Shown: one piece after another, positions 54,284 to 62,190 of the stretch
Layout of the letters: each line of letters begins with the position of its first letter
How positions within the stretch are numbered: the first letter of the stretch is position 1
From: an uncultured Flavobacteriales bacterium
Lineage (GTDB): Bacteria > Bacteroidota > Bacteroidia > Flavobacteriales_D > Crocinitomicaceae
DNA: 64,000 nucleotides
Assembly (NCBI GenBank): GCA_903935095.1
Contig: CAIZQH010000023.1
Span: 1 to 64,000 of the forward strand
Direction: 5' to 3'
Notes under the pieces: generated by a model
The model's database searches: none
The model's input: only the letters and a program-made list of their open reading frames with translations
Told to the model about the DNA's origin: nothing
Made by a program: the position numbers and the translations under genes

Positions 54284-57200
54284 ATGAACATACCCTTCCC
54301 AAGCGCATCCAAAAAACACATCCGTTTTGGTCTTATCTTATTGATTGCCATTCTCGCTGGAATTCTTTTCAATTACTTGAATCGACCAGAAACACCGACA
54401 AAACAGAAAGATCCATATGCTGGGCTCTTCAATCGTAAAACAGACGGTTTGATTCAGGAACAAACCTTACTTGCAAACAAGGCTGTTCCCGTATTGAAAA
54501 TCTCGAACGAACGAGAAAAAACAGTTCAGCTTTCCAAATTATCGATTTCCTCCACAATTGAAAATGGTGTCGCTCGCACGCGCTACGACATGTATTTCTA
54601 CAACGAGCAAAGCCGAGATTTGGAAGCAGAATTACAATTTCCACTCGCCGACGGACAAACCATCTCCTATTTTGCAATGGACGTCAATGGTGAGATGCGT
54701 TCCGGTGTAGCCGTTGAGAAAGTAAAAGCACGCATGGCATACGAGGCAACGGTTCGACAAGGAATCGATCCTGGATTAATCGAAAAAACGCAAGGAAATA
54801 ATTTCAAATTACGCGTCTTCCCTGTTCCATCGAAAGGGACAAAGCACATCATCATCGAGTACATGCATGAACTTGCGATGGATGTTAAACACGCCTATTA
54901 CTACCTCCCGCTTTTCTTTAAAGAAAAAATTCCTGTTTTCTCCTACCACCTTTCCATCGTTGGCGAAGCAGAAAACCCAAACATTCTTCGTTTCTGTTCC
55001 GATGATTTCAAGCTTTCTGAAGTATCGAAAATTTACCAAGCATCCGTTCGTAAAAAACAATTTTTAGCGAACAAACCTATAGTCATTCGCCTACCGAATC
55101 GTCAATCTGAAGCAGTCGCTGCGTGCGAACAAAAGTCAAACGGAATCTTCTTCCATACGAATCTGAAACTTCCACAAAAGTATGCACGCAAAAAGCAGCC
55201 TAAAAAAATCACGGTCATGTGGGACGTGTCTAGTTCTCGATACCTATCCCAAATTCCAAAGGAAATCAGCTTGTTGAAGAAGTATTTAAGCACCATGAAA
55301 AAAGGAGAAGTGGAATTCATTCCTTTTGGATTCAAAGCACTTCCTAGTCAAACCTTTCACATCAAAAATGGACAAAGCACCAAATTACTTCAAGCCATTC
55401 AGAAACTTGAGTACGATGGTGGAACAACCCTAAATCAATTGCCGTGGAATTCCTGTAAAGGCGAAGAAATCTTGTTGTTTACTGATGGACTTCAAAACCT
55501 AGGGAGCGCAAATAGTCCCTTAACCTCGAAAGAAATATACTGCATTCAAAGCGCGATTAAATCCGATAATGGATTCCTAAAAAATCTATCACGGACTTCT
55601 CACGGTGAATTCATCGACCTTTGTTCTTTAAGTGAAATGGAAGCTTTGGAGCGCTTGAATTCAAAATCGCTTCACTTTATGGGATTTGAACCGGATTCCG
55701 CATTGGAAAATTATTATCCAAGTACCGGATTGGGGAACAATGGCATTCTTTCCGTTTCTGGAAGGTTAACGAAAGTGCGTCCTTTCGTCACCGCTAAATT
55801 CGGAATCGGAACGAAAGTCCTTTTAAAAACAACTATCCCGCTAGAGCTTAACAAGCAAAAAGCACATGCCAACCTAGAAAAAATGTGGGCGATTCACCAG
55901 CTCAACGAACTTCAAGAAAATTCCAAACAAAACGAAGAACAAATTCTAGAGACCGGTTTAACATACCGTTTGGTTTCTGATTTCTCTTCCCTATTGATTC
56001 TCGACCGAGTGGAGGACTATGTTCAACACCGTATTTTACCTCCAAAAAGTTTACAAAAAGAATACTTCAAACAATTGAAGGCGGCGGATAAAGAGGAGAA
56101 AGAGAACAGTTATGACCATATGAAGAACATAAAAAAGGAATGGAAAACGCAACAAGCCTGGTGGAAATCACATCGAAAAGAACCGAAGAAAAAAAGAAAT
56201 CGACACAACACACAACGTGCTCCCATGCCAGGTGATGATGTAGAAACGCGAAGTATGACTGTTGAAGGTTCTAATTTTGAATCTTCTCCGCCACCACCAC
56301 CTGCGCGTGTTTCAGCTAATTCAACGGAACAAAGTACTGCTTTTATTCCTCCAGTTGCAGAAGATGATGAAGTAGCAAACGTGCAAATGGAAAGCACTCA
56401 AGCAGGCGCAGAAATCCAATTATCATCCGGATACGGTTTAGGTAATTCCGTTGGCGCAGTAAGTTACACATGGGCTAGTGGGGATTTCAATGGATTCGCC
56501 AGTTCTGCTTCAGTTTTAGCTGGAACCTATAGTTTAACCGTTACGGATTTCAACGGGAGTACAAGTTCAACCGTTGCTGCTCGCGGTTCTTTGCGCGTGA
56601 AAGCTTGGGATCCGAAGTCACCATATATGAAACGCATTAAAAACGTTCCGCTATCAAAAGCTTATCGTGTTTATTTAGAGGAACGTAAAAAGTATGCGAG
56701 TCAACCATCGTTTTATTTGGACGTGAGCGATTACTTGATTTTCAAAAAACATTACGCCGAAGGAATTCGTGTCCTATCGAACATTGCCGAATTGGACATG
56801 GAAAATCACAGTTTACTGCGCATTGTTGCACAACGATTCCTGCAATTAGGTGAAAAGAAATTGGCTTTAGCGCTTTTCAAACACTTGATCGAACTTCGTC
56901 CGGAAGAACCACAGTCCTACCGTGACCTTGGACTCGCGTTCGAACAAACCGGTAATTACAACGAAGCTATTCGCTACTTATTCAAAGTAGTCAAAGAACC
57001 ATACGATGGACGCTTTGCTGGAATTCACTGCATTGCATTGAACGAAATCAACAACATCATTGCTAGTCATCCGAGAAACTTGAAGTATGACTACATCGAC
57101 AAAGCGTTTATTCGCAAAATGCCAGTGGACATTCGCATCGTCTTGAATTGGGACACCGATGATACCGATGTCGATCTATGGATCACGGAACCTGATGGCG

Positions 57201-57487
57201 AAAAATGCATGTATTCATATCCGCTGACCGCAAATGGTGGACGCATTTCTAATGACTTTACCCAAGGTTATGGTCCAGAAGAATACATGATTCACGTAGC
57301 ACAGCATGGAACATACCGCATTCAAGCGCATTATTACGGTGATCATCGTCCGACTGTAAATGGCAAAGCGACCTTAAGTGTACAATTGTTTAAGCAGTAT
57401 GGAACTAGTTTGCAGTACAAACGTGAAATCACCCGCAGATTAAACGTAACAGACGACGTGGTTGACCTTGGTGAATTTGAGTTTTAA
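54284..57487 (+). CDS. Membrane-anchored VIT-VWA protein with SprB-like, TPR and DUF2135 parts
   Basis: A 1067-residue protein with one N-terminal helix (about 15-32), so most of it is extracytoplasmic. Parts in order: a VIT domain (about 60-210, MRSGVAVEKVKARMAYEATV); a VWA-like domain with DVSSS at about 314 and FTDG at about 401; a basic, proline-rich linker (610-700); one SprB-like unit (about 713-770, VSYTWASGDF to LAGTYSLTVTDFNG); a TPR pair (about 845-905); and a C-terminal DUF2135 (about 950-1065, DTDVDLWITEPDGE). VIT-VWA proteins resemble inter-alpha-trypsin heavy chains. The MIDAS reads DxSSS with a conserved TDG aspartate, so metal-dependent adhesion is plausible. The ATG at 54284 is preferred to a TTG 20 codons upstream. 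A RAYT element sits right at its stop codon. Confidence 0.85.
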   Translation: MNIPFPSASKKHIRFGLILLIAILAGILFNYLNRPETPTKQKDPYAGLFNRKTDGLIQEQTLLANKAVPVLKISNEREKTVQLSKLSISSTIENGVARTRYDMYFYNEQSRDLEAELQFPLADGQTISYFAMDVNGEMRSGVAVEKVKARMAYEATVRQGIDPGLIEKTQGNNFKLRVFPVPSKGTKHIIIEYMHELAMDVKHAYYYLPLFFKEKIPVFSYHLSIVGEAENPNILRFCSDDFKLSEVSKIYQASVRKKQFLANKPIVIRLPNRQSEAVAACEQKSNGIFFHTNLKLPQKYARKKQPKKITVMWDVSSSRYLSQIPKEISLLKKYLSTMKKGEVEFIPFGFKALPSQTFHIKNGQSTKLLQAIQKLEYDGGTTLNQLPWNSCKGEEILLFTDGLQNLGSANSPLTSKEIYCIQSAIKSDNGFLKNLSRTSHGEFIDLCSLSEMEALERLNSKSLHFMGFEPDSALENYYPSTGLGNNGILSVSGRLTKVRPFVTAKFGIGTKVLLKTTIPLELNKQKAHANLEKMWAIHQLNELQENSKQNEEQILETGLTYRLVSDFSSLLILDRVEDYVQHRILPPKSLQKEYFKQLKAADKEEKENSYDHMKNIKKEWKTQQAWWKSHRKEPKKKRNRHNTQRAPMPGDDVETRSMTVEGSNFESSPPPPPARVSANSTEQSTAFIPPVAEDDEVANVQMESTQAGAEIQLSSGYGLGNSVGAVSYTWASGDFNGFASSASVLAGTYSLTVTDFNGSTSSTVAARGSLRVKAWDPKSPYMKRIKNVPLSKAYRVYLEERKKYASQPSFYLDVSDYLIFKKHYAEGIRVLSNIAELDMENHSLLRIVAQRFLQLGEKKLALALFKHLIELRPEEPQSYRDLGLAFEQTGNYNEAIRYLFKVVKEPYDGRFAGIHCIALNEINNIIASHPRNLKYDYIDKAFIRKMPVDIRIVLNWDTDDTDVDLWITEPDGEKCMYSYPLTANGGRISNDFTQGYGPEEYMIHVAQHGTYRIQAHYYGDHRPTVNGKATLSVQLFKQYGTSLQYKREITRRLNVTDDVVDLGEFEF

Positions 57488-57503
57488 AGAAAGGAATTCT
57501 TGT
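57481..57503 (+). repeat. 23-bp direct repeat, left copy
   Basis: Starts GTTTTAAAGAAAGG and ends AATTCTTGT; identical over all 23 bases to 58278-58300. It includes the last codon and stop of the VIT-VWA gene. The two copies bracket the REP-RAYT module. Confidence 0.85.
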
Positions 57504-57515
57504 ATTACCCCGCTC

Positions 57516-57591
57516 CGCTGCAGTTGCACTGCTGCGGAACATTTGCAGTTGCATTATTGCGGAACAATTTAGGTTGCATTATTGCGGAACA
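57516..57591 (-). repeat. REP palindrome followed by two tandem decayed copies (25-bp period)
   Basis: Bases 57516-57536 are the exact reverse complement of the 21-mer at 58248-58268. The 19-nt core GTTGCAnTnnTGCGGAACA repeats at 57523-57541, 57548-57566 and 57573-57591, exactly 25 bases apart. The second and third are identical, and differ from the first at three positions that break its hairpin. Confidence 0.8.
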
Positions 57592-57642
57592 AATTTCAAA
57601 ACAAAATCAATTTAAGACAAGATTTTTTCTTATCTTAAATCA

Positions 57643-58218
57643 ATGCAACAAGGTGTCAAACACAACATTAAGAAAAATACCAGCTATTACTTAACACTAA
57701 CTGTCGTTGGTTGGGTAGATGTATTTACGCGAAATAGTCATAAAGATGCGCTTATCGAATCCCTAAGGTATTGTATAAAAAATAAAGGACTAAATGTTTA
57801 CGCATATTGTCTGATGACTAACCACTTACACATGGTGGTAAACTGTAATGAGCCTTTTCAACTGAAAGATGTGATTAGAGATTTTAAAAGACATACGGTA
57901 AAGACAATCATCGATCAGATAATCAATAAACCCGAAAGTCGAAGAGAATGGATGCTTAGAGAATTTGAAGCAGCAGCAGATAAAACTGACCGAAATAAAA
58001 CATACAAATTTTGGAAAAGTGGCAATCATGCAATAGAACTATTCACTGAAAAATTTGTGTGGGAAAAGATAAATTATATCCACAATAACCCGGTTAAAGA
58101 AAAATATGTGAAAAATCCACAGGAGTGGTTATACTCGTCGGCTTCAAATTATTGGTACGGTGAAGGTTTGTTGGATGAGGTGCAATGTTTGACTCCACGA
58201 TTAAAAACTGTAAGATGA
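57643..58218 (+). CDS. REP-associated tyrosine transposase (RAYT)
   Basis: A 191-residue Y1 transposase of the IS200-like HUH superfamily. The histidine-hydrophobe-histidine motif lies in MTNHLHMVV (about 58-66), where the usual form is MPNHVHLLL. KFWKSGNHAIELF and KINYIHNNPVKEKYV with a following WLYSSASNYW match the RAYT family C-terminal half; a tyrosine in this part is the probable nucleophile. The length is normal and the frame open, so it looks active. Read at ATG 57643; the near-consensus box TATCTTAA (57631-57638) ends four bases before it. Inverted copies of one REP hairpin flank the gene, the typical RAYT arrangement. An orphan REP at 10444 shows that the system has spread. Confidence 0.88.
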   Translation: MQQGVKHNIKKNTSYYLTLTVVGWVDVFTRNSHKDALIESLRYCIKNKGLNVYAYCLMTNHLHMVVNCNEPFQLKDVIRDFKRHTVKTIIDQIINKPESRREWMLREFEAAADKTDRNKTYKFWKSGNHAIELFTEKFVWEKINYIHNNPVKEKYVKNPQEWLYSSASNYWYGEGLLDEVQCLTPRLKTVR

Positions 58219-58247
58219 TTTTTTTACTGAAAAAATAAAGATGGTTT

Positions 58248-58268
58248 CGCAGCAGTGCAACTGCAGCG
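58248..58268 (+). repeat. REP palindrome downstream of the RAYT gene
   Basis: A 21-nt hairpin: nine-base arms with one A-A mismatch (CGCAGCAGT and ACTGCAGCG) and loop GCA. It is identical to 10444-10464 and the reverse complement of 57516-57536, and is followed two bases later by GCAAAG, as at 10444. Confidence 0.85.
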
Positions 58269-58277
58269 AAGCAAAGT

Positions 58278-58300
58278 GTTTTAAAGAAAGGAATTCTTGT
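58278..58300 (+). repeat. 23-bp direct repeat, right copy
   Basis: Identical to 57481-57503. Ten bases separate it from the REP palindrome. The sequence that follows (GTTTTTCAATTAAATG) differs from that after the left copy, so this marks the right boundary. Confidence 0.85.
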
Positions 58301-58362
58301 GTTTTTCAATTAAATGTGCATTTAGCGAAATAATTATTGTACTTTTAACCAAAACATACATC

Positions 58363-59676
58363 ATGCGTAAATTCCTATTTTCCTGCTTTATATTGAATTC
58401 ACTCTACTCTATCGCTCAAAATATCCCCATCAGTTTTGAACCAGGAGAATTTGGTTCAACATGGTCTTGGACCGTTTTTGAAAATATTGGAAATCCACCA
58501 TTAGAAATTTTGACCAATCCAGATGTAACTGGACTCAATACATCTTCAACCGTCGCAAAGTTCACTGCACTTCAAGGAGGAATGCCATATGCCGGAGTGG
58601 AATGTGCACATGGAGAAGTGGGAACATTCACCCTTACTCCTACAAATTGCATCGTAAAAATAATGGTTTATAAACCGGTCATCAGTAACGTTGGAATTAA
58701 ATTTTCTACTGGATCTGGTGGATCCACTGGTCAATTATTAGTCCCAAATACTCAGATCAACAAGTGGGAAGAATTAACCTTCGATTTTACACCCATACTT
58801 GGTTTACCAACTTCCAGCGGAATTGATCAATTGATTATTTTTCCAGACTTTCAGACCCGTACATCTACGAATATCTGTTATTTTGACAACATAACTTTTG
58901 GAATACCTGGTCCTCCATTGGCAACACCCATGACGCCAGCACCAGATCCAAATTTCGCTTCAGTTGATGTGATTTCGATGTTTAGCAATGTGTACACAGA
59001 TGTTCCTGTGAATACGTGGCAAACTGCATGGTCACAAGGAACGTTGAACGACATCCAAATTCAAGGAAACGATACAAAAAAATACAGTTCGCTGAATTTT
59101 GTTGGAGCGGAAACAACGGGGAGTAATCTTTTGGATGTGACCAATATGACGCATTTGTACCTGAACATTTGGACAGCCAACATGACGGAATTCCGTGTTA
59201 AACTTGTAGACTTTGGAAATAACTTAACCTATGCAGGTGGAGACGATACAGAACATGAATTGACCTTTACGCCCACATTGGAGAGCTGGATGACATTAGA
59301 CATTCCATTAACAAACTTTATTAACCTTGCTTCAAATGACCACATTGCTCAATTGATTTTTTCCGGTAATCCAAGTGGAAGCGGGGTCGTTTTCGTAGAC
59401 AATGTTTTATTTCATAACATCGTTACAGGTATCGACGCGATTGAAGCGAACGAGATGAAGCTTTACCCGAATCCCGTTCAAAACGTATTATCGATTGCGC
59501 ATTCATCGGATTTAGCATCCATTCAAATTTACTCTTTGACAGGTGAGAACATACTTGTTCAAACGGATATGACAGCTTCAAAAATGGACGTTTCGCAATT
59601 AGAAAGTGGAATGTACGTTTGTATGATGGAAACCATCAATGGAGAAATTCTTCAAACAAAGTTTATCAAGGAGTAG
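58363..59676 (+). CDS. Secreted carbohydrate-binding-type protein with T9SS tail
   Basis: A 437-residue exported protein (signal peptide ending SIAQ). Two beta-sandwich modules fill residues about 20-345, each with a conserved pattern ending in IYFDN- or VFVDN-type strands: CYFDNITFG at about 190 and VVFVDNVLFH at about 350. The second opens ASVDVISMFSNVYTDVPVNTWQ, as in the accessory modules of Bacteroidota laminarinases. The last 80 residues are a type A T9SS sorting domain (LYPNPVQNVLSIAH). No catalytic domain is seen. The ATG at 58363 opens the signal peptide; a GTG 22 codons upstream is rejected. A near-consensus box, TACTTTTA, lies at 58340-58347. Confidence 0.85.
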   Translation: MRKFLFSCFILNSLYSIAQNIPISFEPGEFGSTWSWTVFENIGNPPLEILTNPDVTGLNTSSTVAKFTALQGGMPYAGVECAHGEVGTFTLTPTNCIVKIMVYKPVISNVGIKFSTGSGGSTGQLLVPNTQINKWEELTFDFTPILGLPTSSGIDQLIIFPDFQTRTSTNICYFDNITFGIPGPPLATPMTPAPDPNFASVDVISMFSNVYTDVPVNTWQTAWSQGTLNDIQIQGNDTKKYSSLNFVGAETTGSNLLDVTNMTHLYLNIWTANMTEFRVKLVDFGNNLTYAGGDDTEHELTFTPTLESWMTLDIPLTNFINLASNDHIAQLIFSGNPSGSGVVFVDNVLFHNIVTGIDAIEANEMKLYPNPVQNVLSIAHSSDLASIQIYSLTGENILVQTDMTASKMDVSQLESGMYVCMMETINGEILQTKFIKE

Positions 59677-59756
59677 TAAGAACTTACATTTTACTGTGTT
59701 CATCTACTTCATTGGTAAATCAAGCGTTGAATGAGCCAAATTACCTGAACTCAACG

Positions 59757-59764
59757 TATCTTTG
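59757..59764 (+). promoter_or_regulatory. -7 box four bases before the helicase start
   Basis: TATCTTTG, then TTAC, then the ATG at 59769. The box decides the start: the open frame continues 50 codons upstream, but that part precedes the promoter. Confidence 0.65.
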
Positions 59765-59768
59765 TTAC

Positions 59769-61091
59769 ATGAACGAACATCAAGCAAAGATTTCCAAGGT
59801 ACTTTCGTCCATTGGATTTGACTCATTAAATTCCTTACAAGAAGAAACCTTAGAAAAAAGCGTCACATCCAAAAATGTGCTCATCCTTTCTCAAACCGGA
59901 TCTGGAAAAACCTTCGCCTTTCTTTTGCCCTTATTTTTGAATTTAGATTCAGAAGCGAAGCACATTCAAGCCTTGGTATTGGCTCCTTCACGAGAATTAG
60001 CCTTGCAGATTGAGGATGTTTGGCGTTCGATGAAAACAAATTTCAAAGTATTGAGTTGCTACGGAGGACATTCCATTTCGACAGAAAAGAAGAGTTTAAC
60101 AGAGGCTCCAGCCCTACTGATTGGTACACCAGGTAGAATTTGCGATCACATTTCTAGAGGAACCATTGACTTATCCATGGTAGAACAATTTGTTGTGGAT
60201 GAATACGACAAATGCTTAGAATTCGGATTTGATGACCAAATGAGTTATATCAACGAAGAATTTCGTTGCTTAGAGAAATTGACCTTGGTTTCCGCTACAG
60301 AGCATAAGGAATTTCCCAATTACCTTTCCTTTGATCAACCAGCCGTCATTAATCAGTTGCATTTATCCGAGGATCCTGACATTACCTTTTGGAAGTTTCC
60401 TGTTCGCAATCAAAATAAGTTTGAGCGATTGTTTGATTTACTCTGTTCCTTTCGAGGAGAGTTAAGCATCGTTTTCTGTAATTTCCGAGAAGCGACCGAA
60501 AGTGTGTGCACGTATTTAGCAGAAAACGGCTACGATGCCATTGTTTACCATGGTGGCATGGAACAGGACGAACGTGAACGTGCCTTGATCAAATTCAGAA
60601 ACGGAAGTTTTCACACCTTAATTTGCACCGACTTAGGTTCCCGCGGACTAGATATTCCGGAGATTCAACACGTCGTTCATTTTCAATTTCCGCAAAGTGA
60701 AGAAGCTTTTATTCATCGCAATGGACGAACAGCACGCATGAAAGCGAATGGTTCCTCCTATTTGTTTATGAATCCAGATGAACGCACTCCAGACTACGTA
60801 AACACTCCACGAGAGGAGTTCAAACTTCCCAAGCTAATGGACGCTCCAGTTGAGAGTCCATGGATCACTTTGTACTTTAGCGGTGGAAAAAAAGACAAAA
60901 TCAACAAAATCGACATTGTTGGATTCCTAGGTCAAAAAGGCGGTGTAGCCAAAGAAGAAATCGGACTCATTACGGTTCAAGATTTTAGTTCCTATGTTGC
61001 TGTAAAACGTCACAACGTTCGTGATTTGTTGGCGAAAATTCGTCCAGAAAAAATCAAAGGGAAGAAATTGAAAATTGACGTTTCGAAATAA
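59769..61091 (+). CDS. DEAD-box-type RNA helicase with DbpA-like tail
   Basis: A 440-residue SF2 helicase. Motif I is SQTGSGKT, Ia PSRELA, Ib TPGR and III SAT, and motif II reads DEYD in place of DEAD. Motif V is RGLDIP, and motif VI is HRNGRTAR in place of HRxGRxGR. The last 75 residues (from about 365, PWITLYFSGGKKDKINKIDIV) resemble the RNA-binding domain of DbpA, which directs that helicase to 23S rRNA during 50S assembly. I infer a ribosome-assembly role. The start is set by the -7 box ending four bases before the ATG. The variant motifs are discussed in the findings. Confidence 0.92.
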   Translation: MNEHQAKISKVLSSIGFDSLNSLQEETLEKSVTSKNVLILSQTGSGKTFAFLLPLFLNLDSEAKHIQALVLAPSRELALQIEDVWRSMKTNFKVLSCYGGHSISTEKKSLTEAPALLIGTPGRICDHISRGTIDLSMVEQFVVDEYDKCLEFGFDDQMSYINEEFRCLEKLTLVSATEHKEFPNYLSFDQPAVINQLHLSEDPDITFWKFPVRNQNKFERLFDLLCSFRGELSIVFCNFREATESVCTYLAENGYDAIVYHGGMEQDERERALIKFRNGSFHTLICTDLGSRGLDIPEIQHVVHFQFPQSEEAFIHRNGRTARMKANGSSYLFMNPDERTPDYVNTPREEFKLPKLMDAPVESPWITLYFSGGKKDKINKIDIVGFLGQKGGVAKEEIGLITVQDFSSYVAVKRHNVRDLLAKIRPEKIKGKKLKIDVSK

Positions 61092-61097
61092 ACGACT

Positions 61098-61721
61098 TTA
61101 CAGTTTCAACGCTTTTTTCCTTGAATAATGGACAGAGATCTTTCGCTGTAAATAATTTGACAATACTGCCGAACCTGCTCCAACTATCGCTCCTGCAAGT
61201 ATATCACTTGGAAAATGTACACCAAGGTGCATGCGGGAATATCCCGCTGCGCACGCATACACATACGATGGCGCAATAACATACCATTTCGGAAAAGCCA
61301 AACTTATAGAGGTTGCAAAAGCAAATGCACTGGAAGTATGTCCAGAAGGAAAGAAATATGTCCCAGCATCTGCTTGTTTATCTAAATAAGGATAAGTCAC
61401 AAACGGACGATCGCGCTTAAACGCCATTTTCAGCGCTGTTGTGGTAAACGCATTCAAGCACAGGGCTTCCACCATGAAGATCCCTTTGCTTTTCAAACTA
61501 CTGTCCTTTTGAATGATTCCAATACCCAATACAACAATGGGCGCTCCAATACTCATTGGACTCACACTATTCGTAATGAACTTGAAACTTGGATCCAAGG
61601 ATTTATTTCGTTCTAAATTGATTTCCTTCAATAAATCGATGTCCCAGTTTTGGGCTGAAACAAGAGTAGGGAAAATAATAAAGAAACAGAAAAGTATTTT
61701 GAGGCAATTGTTAAACATCAT
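61098..61721 (-). CDS. PAP2-family phosphatase
   Basis: A 207-residue membrane or periplasmic phosphatase with a signal peptide ending LVSAQ. All three PAP2 motifs are present: KMAFKRDRP (KxxxxxxRP), FPSGHTS (PSGH) and SRMHLGVHFPSD (SRxxxxxHxxxD). These enzymes dephosphorylate lipid or isoprenoid phosphates such as undecaprenyl pyrophosphate. The start is the ATG pair at 61721/61718; a longer frame begins inside a terminator palindrome. It is followed seven bases later by the end of the convergent helicase gene. Confidence 0.92.
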   Translation of the reverse strand: MMFNNCLKILFCFFIIFPTLVSAQNWDIDLLKEINLERNKSLDPSFKFITNSVSPMSIGAPIVVLGIGIIQKDSSLKSKGIFMVEALCLNAFTTTALKMAFKRDRPFVTYPYLDKQADAGTYFFPSGHTSSAFAFATSISLAFPKWYVIAPSYVYACAAGYSRMHLGVHFPSDILAGAIVGAGSAVLSNYLQRKISVHYSRKKALKL

Positions 61722-61732
61722 CAGTATTTGAT

Positions 61733-61740
61733 CAAATATA
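61733..61740 (-). promoter_or_regulatory. -7 box for the PAP2 gene
   Basis: The minus strand reads TATATTTG 11 bases before the ATG at 61721. A second perfect box, TATCTTTG (61753-61746), lies just upstream, so there may be two start sites. Confidence 0.5.
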
Positions 61741-61752
61741 ATGTTCAAAGAT

Positions 61753-61783
61753 AAAAAAAGCGTCAATGGAATTCCATTGACGC
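61753..61783 (-). terminator. Terminator with a perfect 24-bp palindrome
   Basis: Bases 61760-61783 are a perfect palindrome with arms GCGTCAATGGAA and TTCCATTGACGC. On the minus strand it is followed by a run of seven T, ending the lipoprotein gene at 61801. On the plus strand CTCTTTTT follows, so it may act in both directions. Confidence 0.8.
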
Positions 61784-61800
61784 CTCTTTTTAATGTTTAA

Positions 61801-62190
61801 CTATTGAGGCAAGCAAAGTACTTGTAAGTACTTCACTGTTTTCATTCCATCATAGTTTAAGGTCGCCTCTACTTTTACCGTCACCATCGTCGTATCAGTC
61901 ACTTGGTTAATCCAATGTTCATGAAACGAATATGATTTTGATTTTTCTTCCGAGGTCATGCTTTCAAATTCATTTCCTGAAAATGCATCCGCAAATATTA
62001 ACTTATAACCGTACATCTTCCCGTTTCCAGTGATGCTACCTTCTAAATGTAATTCCTCATTAAATGCGATGGTATCACCCAATATTGGTTCCATAATGTC
62101 AATAGTAGCCGTAGTTGCATCTCCTTTATGGCAAGAAGAAATAGAGAATAAAATGGCAAAAGCAGCCATACTAAGCATTGTTTTTTTCAT
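61801..62190 (-). CDS. DUF4625-like lipoprotein (129 aa)
   Basis: A 129-residue lipoprotein (lipobox ISSCHK, Cys near 20) with one beta-sandwich domain: ATIDIMEPILGDTIAFNEELHLEGSI resembles DUF4625, where a similar SPxxGDxxxxGExLxL start is usual. A histidine-containing stretch, FHEHWINQV, could bind metal. DUF4625 proteins often sit near outer-membrane metal-uptake genes in Bacteroidota. The start overlaps the end of the barrel gene by 20 bases, and a perfect terminator follows. Confidence 0.75.
   Translation of the reverse strand: MKKTMLSMAAFAILFSISSCHKGDATTATIDIMEPILGDTIAFNEELHLEGSITGNGKMYGYKLIFADAFSGNEFESMTSEEKSKSYSFHEHWINQVTDTTMVTVKVEATLNYDGMKTVKYLQVLCLPQ

Larger units (their letters stand above)
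57481..58300 (+). mobile_element. REP-RAYT module bounded by 23-bp direct repeats
   Basis: An 820-bp block: left 23-bp direct repeat, a REP palindrome with two decayed tandem copies, the RAYT transposase gene, an inverted REP copy, and the right 23-bp direct repeat. RAYTs are domesticated IS200-like HUH enzymes that act on REP hairpins flanking their gene. The unit between the direct repeats (57504-58277) appears to have been inserted between the VIT-VWA gene end and the promoter region of the next gene. Confidence 0.75.

Noticed and set aside
57523-57591. Three direct repeats with a 25-bp period, considered as a CRISPR remnant
   Set aside because: The spacers are only six bases, no cas genes are near, and the repeats match the REP hairpins beside the RAYT gene.
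59619-59768. Upstream extension of the helicase by 50 codons
   Set aside because: It overlaps the end of the preceding gene and precedes a perfect -7 box; the ATG at 59769 starts the conserved sequence.
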